DNA from: Ramlibacter ginsenosidimutans
GTDB taxonomy: Bacteria; Pseudomonadota; Gammaproteobacteria; Burkholderiales; Burkholderiaceae_C
Direction of reading: 5' to 3'
Assembly (NCBI RefSeq): GCF_016654015.1
Contig: NZ_JAEPWM010000001.1
Location: 620,001-684,000, forward strand
Length of the DNA stretch: 64,000 nucleotides
Part shown: in pieces, positions 19,017 through 27,644 of the stretch
Position numbering within the stretch: position 1 is the stretch's first letter
Layout: every line of letters starts with the position of its first letter
Made by a program: the position numbers and the translations under genes
The notes under the pieces: generated by a model
Seen by the model: the letters and a program-made list of their open reading frames with translations, nothing else
What the model was told of the DNA's origin: nothing
Database searches by the model: none

Positions 19017-20054
19017 ATGCCCCTGCTCGAAGTCCGCGACCTGTCCGTGCAACTGCAGACGCAGCGCGGCCCCGCGCTCGCAGTGCGCAACGTGGGCTTC
19101 ACATTGGAGCGCGGCGAGACGCTGGGCATCGTCGGCGAGTCGGGCTGCGGCAAGTCGCTCACGGTCATGGCGCTGATGGGACTGCTGCCCGAGGGTGCGC
19201 GCGTCACGGGCAGCATCGCGTTCGAGGGCAAGGAGCTGGTCGGCCTGCCCGAGCGCGACCTGCAGGCGCTGCGCGGCGACCGCATGGCCATGGTGTTCCA
19301 GGAACCGATGACGGCCTTGAACCCCGTGCACACCGTCGGCGACCAGGTGGCGGAGCCGCTGCGGCTGCATCGTGGCGTGTCGCGCGCCGAGGCGCGCAAG
19401 CAGGCGATCGCGCTGCTGGACCGCGTCGGCATTCCCGATGCGGCGCGGCGCGCGGACGCGTACCCGCACCAGTTCTCCGGTGGGCAGCGGCAACGCATCA
19501 CCATCGCGATGGCGCTCGCCTGCGGGCCGGACCTGCTGGTGGCCGACGAACCGACGACGGCGCTGGACGTCACGATCCAGCGGCAGATCCTGGACCTCGT
19601 GCGCGAGCTGGTCGCCGAGCGCGGCATGGCGCTGGTGCTGATCTCGCACGACCTGGGCGTGATCGCGCAGAGCGTGCGGCGCATGCTCGTGATGTATGGC
19701 GGCAGCGTGGTCGAAAGCGGTGCGACCGCATCGGTGTTCGCGCATCCCGTGCATCCCTACACGCTCGGACTGTTCGCCGCGCGGCCGGGGCTGCGCACGG
19801 CCAAGGGCCAGCGGCTCGCGACGATTCCGGGGACCGTCCCGGAACTGGTGGACCTGCCGGCGGGGTGTCCGTTCGCGGGACGCTGCGGCTTCACGGTTCC
19901 GGAGTGCCACGTCACGGTGCCGCCACCGTACCAGGTGGACCCCGGGCATGTCGCGCGCTGCATCCGGCTGGAGGCGGTGGAAGCCACGAAGGCGGCCGGC
20001 GCCGCTGCCCTGACCGCCACCCTCGCGCACGGGGAGAGGGAGGAACAGCCGTGA
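19017..20054 (+). CDS. Peptide ABC transporter ATPase, DppD type
   Basis: A 345-residue ATPase. Walker A GESGCGKS is at residues 40-47, the signature FSGGQRQRI near 153 and Walker B LLVADEPTTALD near 172-183, with the H-loop LISHDLGV after it. The C-terminal oligopeptide-transporter extension is present (CPFAGRCGFTVPEC). The last 15 residues (ATLAHGEREEQP) come from a repeat that is nearly duplicated in the start of the next gene, see 20018-20109. The stop codon overlaps the GTG start of the next ATPase by 4 bases. Confidence 0.93.
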   Translation: MPLLEVRDLSVQLQTQRGPALAVRNVGFTLERGETLGIVGESGCGKSLTVMALMGLLPEGARVTGSIAFEGKELVGLPERDLQALRGDRMAMVFQEPMTALNPVHTVGDQVAEPLRLHRGVSRAEARKQAIALLDRVGIPDAARRADAYPHQFSGGQRQRITIAMALACGPDLLVADEPTTALDVTIQRQILDLVRELVAERGMALVLISHDLGVIAQSVRRMLVMYGGSVVESGATASVFAHPVHPYTLGLFAARPGLRTAKGQRLATIPGTVPELVDLPAGCPFAGRCGFTVPECHVTVPPPYQVDPGHVARCIRLEAVEATKAAGAAALTATLAHGEREEQP

Positions 20055-20109
20055 CGCGCGTGGATGTCCTCACCCCCACCCTCTCCCAAGGAGCGAGGGA
20101 GGAACAGCC
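20018..20109 (+). repeat. Imperfect direct repeat across the two ATPase genes
   Basis: Two units of about 37 bases start near 20018 and 20073. Both begin with C-rich CCACCCTC and end with the identical GAGGGAGGAACAGCCG. The first ends the DppD-type gene and the second opens the DppF-type gene. The CCCTCTCCC/GGGAGAGGG style resembles a dispersed repeat type common in proteobacteria. Confidence 0.7.
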
Positions 20110-20911
20110 GCTGCTGCAAGTCGAGAACCTCGTCAAGGACTACACCTTGCCGCGCGAGTCGCTGTTCGCGCCGCCGGGCCAGGTGCATGCATTGCGCGGC
20201 GTGAGCTTCCGCATCGCGCCCGGCCGCAGCCTGGGCATCGTCGGCGAGTCGGGCTCCGGCAAGTCCACGCTCGCGCGCCTGGTGATGGCGCTGGACCAGC
20301 CCACGTCCGGCAGCGTGCGCCTGCTGGGGCGCGACCTGCATGCCTTGCCGCGCGAGGAACTGCGGCGCGCCCGGCGCGATTTCCAGATGGTGTTCCAGGA
20401 CCCGTACGGCTCGCTCGACCCGCGCCAGAGCATCGAGCGCATCGTGTGCGAGCCGCTCAGCGCGCAAGGCACGCCGCGCGACGAGCAGCGGCAGCGCGCG
20501 CGCGAAGCCGTGCAGGCCGTGGGCCTGCGCAGCAACGACCTGGGCAAGTATCCGCATGAATTCTCTGGCGGCCAGCGCCAGCGCATCGCGATCGCGCGGG
20601 CGCTGGTCACGCGGCCGCGCCTGATCGTCGCGGACGAACCGGTCAGCGCGCTCGACGTCTCCGTGCAGGCGCAGGTGCTCAACCTGATGCAGGACCTGCA
20701 GGCGGAGTTCGGCGTCACCTACATGCTGATCAGCCATGACCTGGCCGTCGTGCAGCACCTGTGCGACGAGGTCGCCGTGCTGTTCCAGGGCCGCATCGTG
20801 GAGCAGGGAGCGCCGGAGCGCCTGTTCGCGCATCCGGAACACGAGTACACGCGCACCCTGGTGGACGCCGTGCCGCGCGCGGAGCCGCCGCCGCTGCAGG
20901 CCTCCCGCTGA
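20051..20911 (+). CDS. Peptide ABC transporter ATPase, DppF type
   Basis: A 286-residue ATPase, second nucleotide-binding subunit. Walker A GESGSGKS is at residues 65-72, with MVFQDPYGSLDPRQ after it, then FSGGQRQRIAIARAL, RLIVADEPVSALD and LISHDLAVV. I chose GTG at 20051, overlapping the preceding stop codon by 4 bases. The usual family start (LLQVENLVKDY) begins only at residue 21, so the first 20 residues (VTRVDVLTPTLSQGAREEQP) are extra and derive from the direct repeat. It ends soon after HPEHEYTRTLVDAVP and lacks the Cys-containing C-terminal extension seen in its partner. Confidence 0.91.
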   Translation: MTRVDVLTPTLSQGAREEQPLLQVENLVKDYTLPRESLFAPPGQVHALRGVSFRIAPGRSLGIVGESGSGKSTLARLVMALDQPTSGSVRLLGRDLHALPREELRRARRDFQMVFQDPYGSLDPRQSIERIVCEPLSAQGTPRDEQRQRAREAVQAVGLRSNDLGKYPHEFSGGQRQRIAIARALVTRPRLIVADEPVSALDVSVQAQVLNLMQDLQAEFGVTYMLISHDLAVVQHLCDEVAVLFQGRIVEQGAPERLFAHPEHEYTRTLVDAVPRAEPPPLQASR

Positions 20912-21014
20912 CGCCCCCAGTGATCCCCTCTTGCCTCGCGCGCGCAATGTCGGGGATGATCATCGCTCGGCCGCACCGGCCGCCACCAACAACGACCTCC
21001 CTGGAGTTGCACCC

Positions 21015-22505
21015 ATGATGAAACGCCGCAGTGTCCTGACCCACTCCGCCTCGCTCGCCGCCCTGGCCACCCTGCCCGCGGGCGTGCTCGCCCAGGGGCG
21101 CAAGGACGGCATCGTGCTGGGCATGGCCCTGGAGCCGAGCCCCGGCCTCGACCCCACCGGCGGCGCCGCGTCCTCCATCGCGGAGGTCACGCAGTACAAC
21201 ATCTACGAGACGCTCACCAAGATCCATCCCGATGGCTCGGTCACGCCGCTGCTGGCGGAGAGCTGGGAGGTCTCGCCCGACCTCACCACCTACACCTTCA
21301 AGCTGCGCAAGGGCGTCAAGTTCCAGAACGGCGAGCCCTTCAACGCGCAGGCCGTGAAGTTCTCGTTCGACCGCGCCGGCGCCGAGAAGAGCACCAACAA
21401 GGACAAGCGCACCTTCGCGGCGCTCACCACGCGCGCCGTCGACGAGCACACGGTGGTGGTCCTGACCAAGGAGATCGACCCCGACTTCCCCTTCCTGATG
21501 GGACAGGCGACTGCCGTGATCGTGGAGCCGAAGAGCGCCGACACCAACATGACCAAGCCGGTGGGCACCGGTCCGTACATGCTGGAGAACTGGGTGAAGG
21601 GCTCCTCGATCTCGCTGAAGAAGTGGGACGGCTACCGCAACGCGTCCGCGATCAAGCTGCAGCGCGCCAGCTTCCGCTTCATCGCGGACCCGGCGGCGCA
21701 GGTCGCGGCGATGCTGGCCGGCGACATCGACGCGTTCCCGCGCATCACGCCGCGCAGCGTGGAGCAGTTCAAGGGCAACCCGAAGTTCCAGGTCGTGGTG
21801 TCGGGCTCGCGCGCCAAGACCATCATGGCGATCAACGACAAGAAGAAGCCCTTCGACGACGTGCGCGTGCGCCGCGCCATCAACATGGCGATCGACCGCA
21901 AGGCCGTGATCCAGGGCGCGGGCGACGGCTACGGCGTGCCGATCGGCAGCTACTACCCGCCGAGCGCACCGGGCTACATCGACCTCACATCCGTCGATGC
22001 GTACAACCCGGACAAGGCGCGCGCGCTGCTGAAGGAAGCCGGAGTCAGCAACCTGGACGTCACCATCACGCTGCCGCCGCCGCCGTACGCGCGGCAAGGC
22101 GGCGAAGTGATCGCCTCGGAGCTCTCCAAGGTCGGCATCAACGCGAAGCTGCAGAACGTGGAATGGGCGCAGTGGCTCTCCAACGTGTACGGCGCGAAGA
22201 ACTACGACCTGACCATCATCTCGCACGTCGAGCCGTTCGACCTGGGCAACTTCGCCAAGCCGGACTACTACTGGAACTACCACTCGCCGAAGTTCGACGA
22301 GCTGTACACCAAGTACAAGTCCACCGGCAACGCCAAGGACCGCATGAAGCTGCTGGCCGACATCCAGCGCCTGATCGCCGAGGACGCGCCGATGGCCTTC
22401 CTGTACCAGCCGCAGTGGGTGACCGTGGCGAACAAGAACGTGCGCGGCCTCTGGAAGGACATGCCGATCTTCGCGAACGACCTCTCCTCCATGGCCTGGG
22501 CCTGA
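21015..22505 (+). CDS. Periplasmic peptide-binding protein, DppA/OppA type
   Basis: A 496-residue class C solute-binding protein. The signal peptide ends after GVLAQ near residue 26. SBP_bac_5 features are visible (ILxGMALEPSPGLDPTGG near 34, LAESWEVSPDLTTYTFKLRKGVKF near 75-98, DDVRVRRAINMAIDRKAV near 280-297). The ATG follows a CTGGAG ribosome site. The 103-base gap before it is larger than others in the unit, allowing separate processing or a secondary promoter for the abundant binding protein. A specific ligand cannot be read; the neighbouring amidase suggests an amide-bearing compound. Confidence 0.92.
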   Translation: MMKRRSVLTHSASLAALATLPAGVLAQGRKDGIVLGMALEPSPGLDPTGGAASSIAEVTQYNIYETLTKIHPDGSVTPLLAESWEVSPDLTTYTFKLRKGVKFQNGEPFNAQAVKFSFDRAGAEKSTNKDKRTFAALTTRAVDEHTVVVLTKEIDPDFPFLMGQATAVIVEPKSADTNMTKPVGTGPYMLENWVKGSSISLKKWDGYRNASAIKLQRASFRFIADPAAQVAAMLAGDIDAFPRITPRSVEQFKGNPKFQVVVSGSRAKTIMAINDKKKPFDDVRVRRAINMAIDRKAVIQGAGDGYGVPIGSYYPPSAPGYIDLTSVDAYNPDKARALLKEAGVSNLDVTITLPPPPYARQGGEVIASELSKVGINAKLQNVEWAQWLSNVYGAKNYDLTIISHVEPFDLGNFAKPDYYWNYHSPKFDELYTKYKSTGNAKDRMKLLADIQRLIAEDAPMAFLYQPQWVTVANKNVRGLWKDMPIFANDLSSMAWA

Positions 22506-22524
22506 GGTCACAGGAGCAGTACCG

Positions 22525-23949
22525 ATGCCGGAGGCCTTGCACGAACTCTCCGCCCCAGCCCTCGTCGAGCTGTATCGCCGGCGCGAAGTCTCGCCCGTCG
22601 ACGTCGCACGCAGCGTGCTGGGACACGTGGAGCGCTGGGAACACCACTTGCACGCCCTGTTCCTGCTGCGGCCGGAGCAGGTGCTCGAGCAGGCGCGCGC
22701 GAGCGAGGCGCGCTGGCTGAAGGGCCAGCCGCTCGGCCCCATCGACGGCGTGCCGGTCACGCTGAAGGACAACATCGCCACGCGCGGCGACCCGACGCCG
22801 CTGGGCACCGCGGCCACCGAGCTGGTGCCGGCCACGGCCGACGCGCCCCCGGCCGCGCGCATGCGCGAGAGCGGCGGCGTGCTGCTCGCGAAGACCACCA
22901 TGCCCGACTACGGCATGCTGTCCTCGGGCCTCTCCAGCTATCACGCGCTCGCACGCAATCCCTGGGACCGCAGCAGGACGCCGGGCGGCTCCAGCTCGGG
23001 CGCGGGTGCCGCCGCGGCAGCCGGCTACGGACCGCTGCACGTCGGCACCGACATCGGCGGCTCGCTGCGGCTGCCGGCGGGCTGGTGCGGCATCTTCACG
23101 CTCAAGCCGAGCCTGGGGCGCATCCCGATCGATCCGCCCTACACGGGCCGCGCCGCGGGCCCGATGACGCGCACCGTCGCCGACTCGGCCCTCTTCATGG
23201 AGGTGCTCTCGCGCCCCGACGATCGCGACAGCATGAGCCTGCCGCCGCAGCAGATCGCGTGGTCGACCTTCGAGTGCGGTCCCGAGCGCCTGCGCGGCCT
23301 GCGCATCGGCCTGCTGCTCGAAGCGGGCTGCGGGCTGGCCGTCGAACCCGAGGTCCGGGCGGCCGTCGAGCACGCAGCGCGCCTGTTCGAGCGGGCGGGC
23401 GCGGTCGTCGCGCCGATGAAGCCGTTCATGACGCAAGGCATGCTCGATGGCATGGACTACTTCTGGCGCATGCGCTCGCACGTGGACATGCGCGCGCTGC
23501 CGGCGGAGGTGAAGGCGCGCGTGCTGCCCTACATCCAGAAGTGGGCCGATTCGGCCGCGGGCCTGACCGGCGAGGCGACCTTCCGGGCCTCGCACCAGTT
23601 CCACCTCACGCGCGTCGCTGCGGTCAACGCGTGCCGCGCCTTCGACTACGTGATCTCGCCGGTCTCGCCGGTGCCCGCCTTCCCGGCCGAACTGCCCTCG
23701 CCGACCAACGATCCGCTGCGGCCGCTGGAGCACATCGGCTTCACGGTGCCGTTCAACATGTCGGAGCAGCCGGCCGCATCGATCAACTGCGGCTACACGA
23801 GTACCGGCCTGCCGATCGGCCTGCAGATCGCCGGCAAGCGCTTCGACGACCTCGGCGTGCTGCAGGTATCGCGCGCCTTCGAGCAGATCCGCGAGGCGCA
23901 GCGGCCCTGGCCGCAGCCGCCCTCGGAAGCCATGGCGCATGTCGACTGA
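22525..23949 (+). CDS. Amidase signature family hydrolase
   Basis: A 474-residue hydrolase. The Ser-cisSer-Lys triad is complete: Lys81 in VTLKDN, the cis-Ser in GGSSSG (residues 154-159) and the nucleophile Ser180 in TDIGGSLRLPA. No signal peptide is seen, so it should act in the cytoplasm on an imported amide. It lies 19 bases after the binding-protein gene and overlaps the TPR gene by 11 bases. Placement in a peptide-transporter unit suggests that it opens an amide bond of the transported compound. It is not GatA, since gatB and gatC are absent. Confidence 0.92.
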   Translation: MPEALHELSAPALVELYRRREVSPVDVARSVLGHVERWEHHLHALFLLRPEQVLEQARASEARWLKGQPLGPIDGVPVTLKDNIATRGDPTPLGTAATELVPATADAPPAARMRESGGVLLAKTTMPDYGMLSSGLSSYHALARNPWDRSRTPGGSSSGAGAAAAAGYGPLHVGTDIGGSLRLPAGWCGIFTLKPSLGRIPIDPPYTGRAAGPMTRTVADSALFMEVLSRPDDRDSMSLPPQQIAWSTFECGPERLRGLRIGLLLEAGCGLAVEPEVRAAVEHAARLFERAGAVVAPMKPFMTQGMLDGMDYFWRMRSHVDMRALPAEVKARVLPYIQKWADSAAGLTGEATFRASHQFHLTRVAAVNACRAFDYVISPVSPVPAFPAELPSPTNDPLRPLEHIGFTVPFNMSEQPAASINCGYTSTGLPIGLQIAGKRFDDLGVLQVSRAFEQIREAQRPWPQPPSEAMAHVD

Positions 23950-25276
23950 TGCGCTCGGCAACAACATCACGCTGCGCGAGCGTGCCAGCCTCGCCGCGCT
24001 GAACGACTTCGTCGAAGGCTTCATCGCGAGCGAGGCACGCGCCGCCAACATCCTGCAGGCGCAGCAGGATCCGAGCCCGCTGGTGCAGGCGTACTGCGCC
24101 GCGCTGCACATGTTCGCCGAGTCCGCCGACGCAGCGGCAAATGCGCGGCCCTTCCTGCAGCGCGCGCAGGCGGCCGCTGCCGAGGCCGACGAGCGCGAGC
24201 GCCGCTTCATCGCCGCCGTCGCCGCGTGGGTGGACGGCGACCTGCCGCGCGCCATCGCGCTGCACGAGGAGCAGGCGCTGGCCTGTCCGCGCGACCTCGT
24301 ATCCCTGAAACTGGGGCAGTACCACCTGTTCAACCGCGGCGACTCGCCCGGCATGCTGCGCATCGCCCTGCGCGCAGCGCCCGCCGCCGCGGACGTGCCC
24401 TACTTCCACGGCATGCTCGCCTTCGCCTGGGAACAGTGCCACTTCCTCGATCAGGCCGAGGCGAGTGCACGGCAGGCGATCGCCATGCGCCGCAAGGAGC
24501 CGTGGGCGCACCATGCGCTCGCGCACGTGCTGCTCACGCAGGGGCGGCTGCGCGAGGGCCATGCGTTCCTGCAGGAGGTGAGCGCGACGTGGACCGGCCT
24601 CAACTCCTTCATGGTCACGCACAACTGGTGGCACCAGGCCTTGTTCGCGCTGGACCTCGATCGGCCCGAAGAGGTCCTGGCGATCTACGACGGTCACGTC
24701 TGGGGCGAGGTGAAGGCCTACAGCCAGGACCAGGTCAACGCCGTGTCGCTGCTCGCGCGGCTGGAGCTCGCAGGCGTCGACGTGGGCGATCGCTGGGAGG
24801 ACGTGGGCGCGCATCTCGCGCAGCGAGCGCATGACCATGTGCTGCCTTTCCTCGACCTGCATTACCTGTACGGCCTGGCGCGCTCGGGCCACACCGAGCA
24901 GGCGCGCGGCTGGCTAGCGAGCATCGAAACCCACGCCGTGCAGTGCACCGGAGCGCAAGCGCTCGTGTGGCAGCGCGTGTGCGTGCCCGCGGCCCGCGGC
25001 CTGCTGGCCCACGCGTGCGGCGACTGGAAGACGACGGTGGAGGCGCTGGGTCACGCCCTGCCGCGGATGGTGGAGGTCGGCGGCAGCCATGCGCAGCGCG
25101 ACCTGTTCTCGCAGATGCACCTGGACGCCCTGGTGAAAGCCGGCCATCTCGCCGGTGCGCAGAACCTGCTGCAGCCGCAGTTGCGCGCGCAACCCGAATC
25201 GATGCGGTTGCGGCGGCAGGCCGCCGCCCTCTACACCGCCCTGGACTTGCCGTCCTCGCTCACGAACTTGCGCTGA
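23939..25276 (+). CDS. TTC38-like tetratricopeptide protein
   Basis: A 445-residue helical protein. The motif block HHALAHVLLTQGRLREGHAFL near 190-210 and FMVTHNWWHQALFALDLDRPEEVLAIYD near 222-249 matches the tetratricopeptide repeat protein 38 family as I recall it. No signal peptide or membrane segment is seen. The start overlaps the amidase by 11 bases, which argues for coupled translation. The 3' end overlaps the convergent phosphatase gene by 46 bases. The molecular function of this family is not established. Position suggests a part in the same amide-uptake pathway, which is inference. Confidence 0.8.
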   Translation: MSTDALGNNITLRERASLAALNDFVEGFIASEARAANILQAQQDPSPLVQAYCAALHMFAESADAAANARPFLQRAQAAAAEADERERRFIAAVAAWVDGDLPRAIALHEEQALACPRDLVSLKLGQYHLFNRGDSPGMLRIALRAAPAAADVPYFHGMLAFAWEQCHFLDQAEASARQAIAMRRKEPWAHHALAHVLLTQGRLREGHAFLQEVSATWTGLNSFMVTHNWWHQALFALDLDRPEEVLAIYDGHVWGEVKAYSQDQVNAVSLLARLELAGVDVGDRWEDVGAHLAQRAHDHVLPFLDLHYLYGLARSGHTEQARGWLASIETHAVQCTGAQALVWQRVCVPAARGLLAHACGDWKTTVEALGHALPRMVEVGGSHAQRDLFSQMHLDALVKAGHLAGAQNLLQPQLRAQPESMRLRRQAAALYTALDLPSSLTNLR

Positions 25277-25905
25277 TCGTAGACGGGCTGCGGCGGCAGG
25301 TCGGCCAGGTGCCGGGTGTCGGCCCAGGTGATGATCTCCATCGCACCGTCGCGCACGCGGATGCGGTTGAGCCCCGCGTTAGGGATCTCGCTTTGCCGAG
25401 GCCCGCTCAGGCCCAGCGAACGCGCGGTGCGATAGATCATGTCCAGCACGCCGCCGTGCGTGACCACCACGACGGTCTGCTGCGGGTGGGCGGCGACGAG
25501 GCGCTGCAGGAATGCCATCACCCGCGCATGGAAGGCACGCGTGGACTCGCCGTCGGGCATGGCGAAGTCCTCGTCGAAGCGCAGCCAGCCGGCCCACGCC
25601 TGCGGGTGCTCGCGCTGGATGTCTTCCACGCGCATGCCGTCGACGCGCCCGAAAGCCTGCTCGCGCAGCCCGGCGTCGGTGACATAGGGAATGGCGAGTC
25701 CGCCGGAGATCGGCGCCGCAGTCTGGCAGGCCCGCAGCAGGTCGCTCACGACCACTGCATCGGCCGGCTCGCCGGCGAGACGGTCGGCCAGGCGCCGCGC
25801 CTGCGCATGCCCGACCGCGTTGAGGCTCACGTCGACCTGTCCCTGGAAGCGCAGCTCCCGGTTCATGTCCGTCTCCCCGTGGCGGATCAGCACCAGCTCG
25901 GTCAT
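25231..25905 (-). CDS. Histidine phosphatase family protein (GpmB-like)
   Basis: A 224-residue enzyme. LIRHGETDMN carries the phospho-accepting His9, with Arg8 beside it. RACQTAAPI follows near 60-70 and the second catalytic His lies in VVTHGGVLDMIY near 150. This matches cofactor-independent acid phosphatases and broad-specificity phosphoglycerate-mutase-like proteins; the substrate cannot be assigned. The chosen ATG gives MTELVLIRHGET; a longer open frame exists upstream but lacks support. The last 15 codons overlap the convergent TPR gene. Confidence 0.9.
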   Translation of the reverse strand: MTELVLIRHGETDMNRELRFQGQVDVSLNAVGHAQARRLADRLAGEPADAVVVSDLLRACQTAAPISGGLAIPYVTDAGLREQAFGRVDGMRVEDIQREHPQAWAGWLRFDEDFAMPDGESTRAFHARVMAFLQRLVAAHPQQTVVVVTHGGVLDMIYRTARSLGLSGPRQSEIPNAGLNRIRVRDGAMEIITWADTRHLADLPPQPVYDQRKFVSEDGKSRAV

Positions 25906-26049
25906 GAATTGATTATCCGGGCCGTGCCCGTTGCCGGATGCGACCTGGCGCAAGCACCGTGCACTATTGCATCCGGCGGGCTGGCACGTGACGTGTTGCG
26001 GGTTTTGCAGCAACGCGGCGGCGTTGGCGCCGTGACGAAGTAGGCAGGT

Positions 26050-26131
26050 GAACGCAGAGTGCGCAGAGGTTACGCAGAGAACGCAGAGAAGACCTTCAAT
26101 GAATTCTTTTTGCGTCCTCTGCGTTCCTCCT
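26050..26131. repeat. ACGCAGAG-rich inverted repeat, copy 3
   Basis: A shorter, more diverged copy of the family at 6010-6096. The left arm is almost identical to copy 1 over its first 36 bases. The right arm is reduced to two CTCTGCGT-type units. It lies just after coaD and upstream of the phosphatase gene. Confidence 0.8.
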
Positions 26132-26139
26132 ACCCGTTC

Positions 26140-26646
26140 TCAACCCTGCTCTCGACCGAGGCTGCGGACCTTTTCCACCAGCCGCTGCTGCACGCTGGGC
26201 GAGACGAACTGGTGGACCTCGCCGCCCAGCACGGCGATCTCGCGCACGAAGGTGCTGCTGATGAACTGGTACTTGTCGCTGGGCGTGAGGAACACCGTTT
26301 CGACTTCCGGCATCAGGTGCCGGTTCATGCCGGCAAGCTGGAATTCGTAGTCGAAGTCGGTGACCGCGCGCACGCCGCGCACCATGGCCTTGCCGCCGCG
26401 CGCCACGACGAAGTCGCGCACCAGCCCGCTGAAGCCCTCCACGGTCACCTGCGGGTAGGCGGCGAGCGCTTCGCGCGCCATGTCGATGCGCTCCTGCATG
26501 GTGAAGAGCGACTTCTTGTGGTGGCCGGCAGCCACCGCGACGATCAGGCGGTCGAACAGCTGGCAAGCGCGGCGGACCACGTCCTCGTGGCCGAGGGTCA
26601 TGGGATCGAAGGTGCCGGGATAGACGGCGATGACGTTGGTGGCCAT
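26140..26646 (-). CDS. coaD: Phosphopantetheine adenylyltransferase
   Basis: A 168-residue enzyme for the fourth step of coenzyme A synthesis. [12 protein letters not shown] holds the TxGH nucleotidyl-transfer motif (residues 17-20), [20 protein letters not shown] follows near 89-108, and [10 protein letters not shown] near 127-136 is the ISSTxxR motif. The length is standard. It lies 47 bases after rsmD in the common rsmD-coaD order. Confidence 0.97.
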   Translation of the reverse strand: MATNVIAVYPGTFDPMTLGHEDVVRRACQLFDRLIVAVAAGHHKKSLFTMQERIDMAREALAAYPQVTVEGFSGLVRDFVVARGGKAMVRGVRAVTDFDYEFQLAGMNRHLMPEVETVFLTPSDKYQFISSTFVREIAVLGGEVHQFVSPSVQQRLVEKVRSLGREQG

Positions 26647-26693
26647 GGAGCTCTCCTCATCGCCTGGAATGGCAGGCCGGTGGCTGCGCGCGA

Positions 26694-27281
26694 TTATGCA
26701 ACCGGTCGCAACAGGTGCCCGTGGACGGCACCCGCGCGCATGTGCCGGTGCAATTCGAACCCGTGCCGCGCCAGCATCTCCTCACTCCAGGCGTTCGGCG
26801 CCTCCAGGTAGACGAAGCCCTCGGGCGCGAGCGCGGGCCGCGCCGCAGCGAGCGCCTTGTCGAACAGGCCGGCGTCGAAGGGCGGGTCCAGGAAGACGAG
26901 GTCCATGCTCGCGGGCGCCAGCCCGGCGAGCACCGTGAGCGCGTTGCCCCGCTGCACGCGCACGGTGTCGGCGTCCAGCTTCTTCACGATGGCGCGCAGC
27001 TGGTCGACCAGCACTCCCTCGGCCTCGACGAGCAGCACGTCGGCCGCGCCGCGCGAGGCGGCTTCGAGGCCGAGCGCGCCCGTGCCCGCGAACGCATCCA
27101 CGCAGCGCCAGCCGGCGAGGTCCTGCCCCAGCCAGTTGAACAGCGTTTCGCGCACGCGGTCGGGCGTCGGCCGCAGGCCGGGCCGGTCGGCGACCGGCAG
27201 CGGCGTGCGCTTCCACGCGCCCCCGATGATGCGGACCTGGTGCGGAAGGCTGCGGCGTGCAGGCGGTGCGGTGCGAGGCAT
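26694..27281 (-). CDS. rsmD: 16S rRNA (guanine966-N2)-methyltransferase RsmD
   Basis: A 195-residue SAM methyltransferase. [13 protein letters not shown] near 18-30 and [15 protein letters not shown] near 37-51 are family signatures. Motif [15 protein letters not shown] is at 61-74 and the catalytic DPPF at 132-135. The start has a basic tail and no strong ribosome site. It is first of the rsmD-coaD pair. Confidence 0.95.
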   Translation of the reverse strand: MPRTAPPARRSLPHQVRIIGGAWKRTPLPVADRPGLRPTPDRVRETLFNWLGQDLAGWRCVDAFAGTGALGLEAASRGAADVLLVEAEGVLVDQLRAIVKKLDADTVRVQRGNALTVLAGLAPASMDLVFLDPPFDAGLFDKALAAARPALAPEGFVYLEAPNAWSEEMLARHGFELHRHMRAGAVHGHLLRPVA

Positions 27282-27318
27282 GCGGCGAGCTTAACTCTGC
27301 ATGCCGTGACGATGGGCA

Positions 27319-27438
27319 GCGTGCCCCTGCAGGGAAGACCGACGGGGCACGCGTAGGCTGGCGGTGAGCACCGCGAACCCCAGCCAGCCGGCGCAGCGCA
27401 GGATGCTGGGGTTCGCCTGCGGCTCACCACCAGCCTAC
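27319..27438. repeat. Hairpin plus GTAGGCTGG/GAACCCCAGC inverted repeat B1
   Basis: GCGTGCCCC / GGGGCACGC is a 9-bp stem at 27319-27352. It is followed directly by repeat B1 (27353-27438), with arms GTAGGCTGGCGGTGAGC-to-GAACCCCAGC and the inverted GCTGGGGTTCG-to-CCAGCCTAC. Other copies are at 31567-31682, 48714-48799 and 58343-58433, all between genes. Confidence 0.85.
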
Positions 27439-27477
27439 TGTGAACAGGGTGTGATTCCCCGGAAATCGCTGAAGAAC

Positions 27478-27510
27478 AAAAAAAAGGGGTGCGGCCCTGG
27501 GCCGCACCCC
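27478..27510 (-). terminator. Intrinsic terminator of the M16 peptidase operon
   Basis: On the minus strand GGGGTGCGGCC / GGCCGCACCCC forms an 11-bp stem followed by eight T. It lies about 135 bases after the stop codon of the second M16 gene and would end that transcript. Confidence 0.88.
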
Positions 27511-27603
27511 ACACTCTCTCTCCCTGTGAACTCTCTGCTTGCGTGCCTTCGCGTGACAGCGCAAGACCATTGTTCAGGCAGGGAGCCCGCAAACCAAGCC
27601 CGA

Positions 27604-27625
27604 CCCCTGTCAACCTTGACAGGGG
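27604..27625. other. 10-bp hairpin after the M16 gene
   Basis: CCCCTGTCAA / TTGACAGGGG with a 2-base loop, 19 bases beyond the stop codon of the minus-strand M16 gene. It has no T-run and may protect the 3' end or impede transcription. Confidence 0.5.
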
Positions 27626-27644
27626 CCACTCCAAAAGGAGGAAG

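Larger units (their letters stand above)
27282..27644. other. Intergenic stretch without a gene
   Basis: This 363-base gap between rsmD and the M16 peptidase gene holds no supportable gene. It carries four structures annotated separately: a 9-bp hairpin (27319-27352), repeat B1 (27353-27438), a minus-strand intrinsic terminator (27478-27510) and a 10-bp hairpin (27604-27625). The rest (27511-27603) shows nothing recognisable. Confidence 0.7.
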
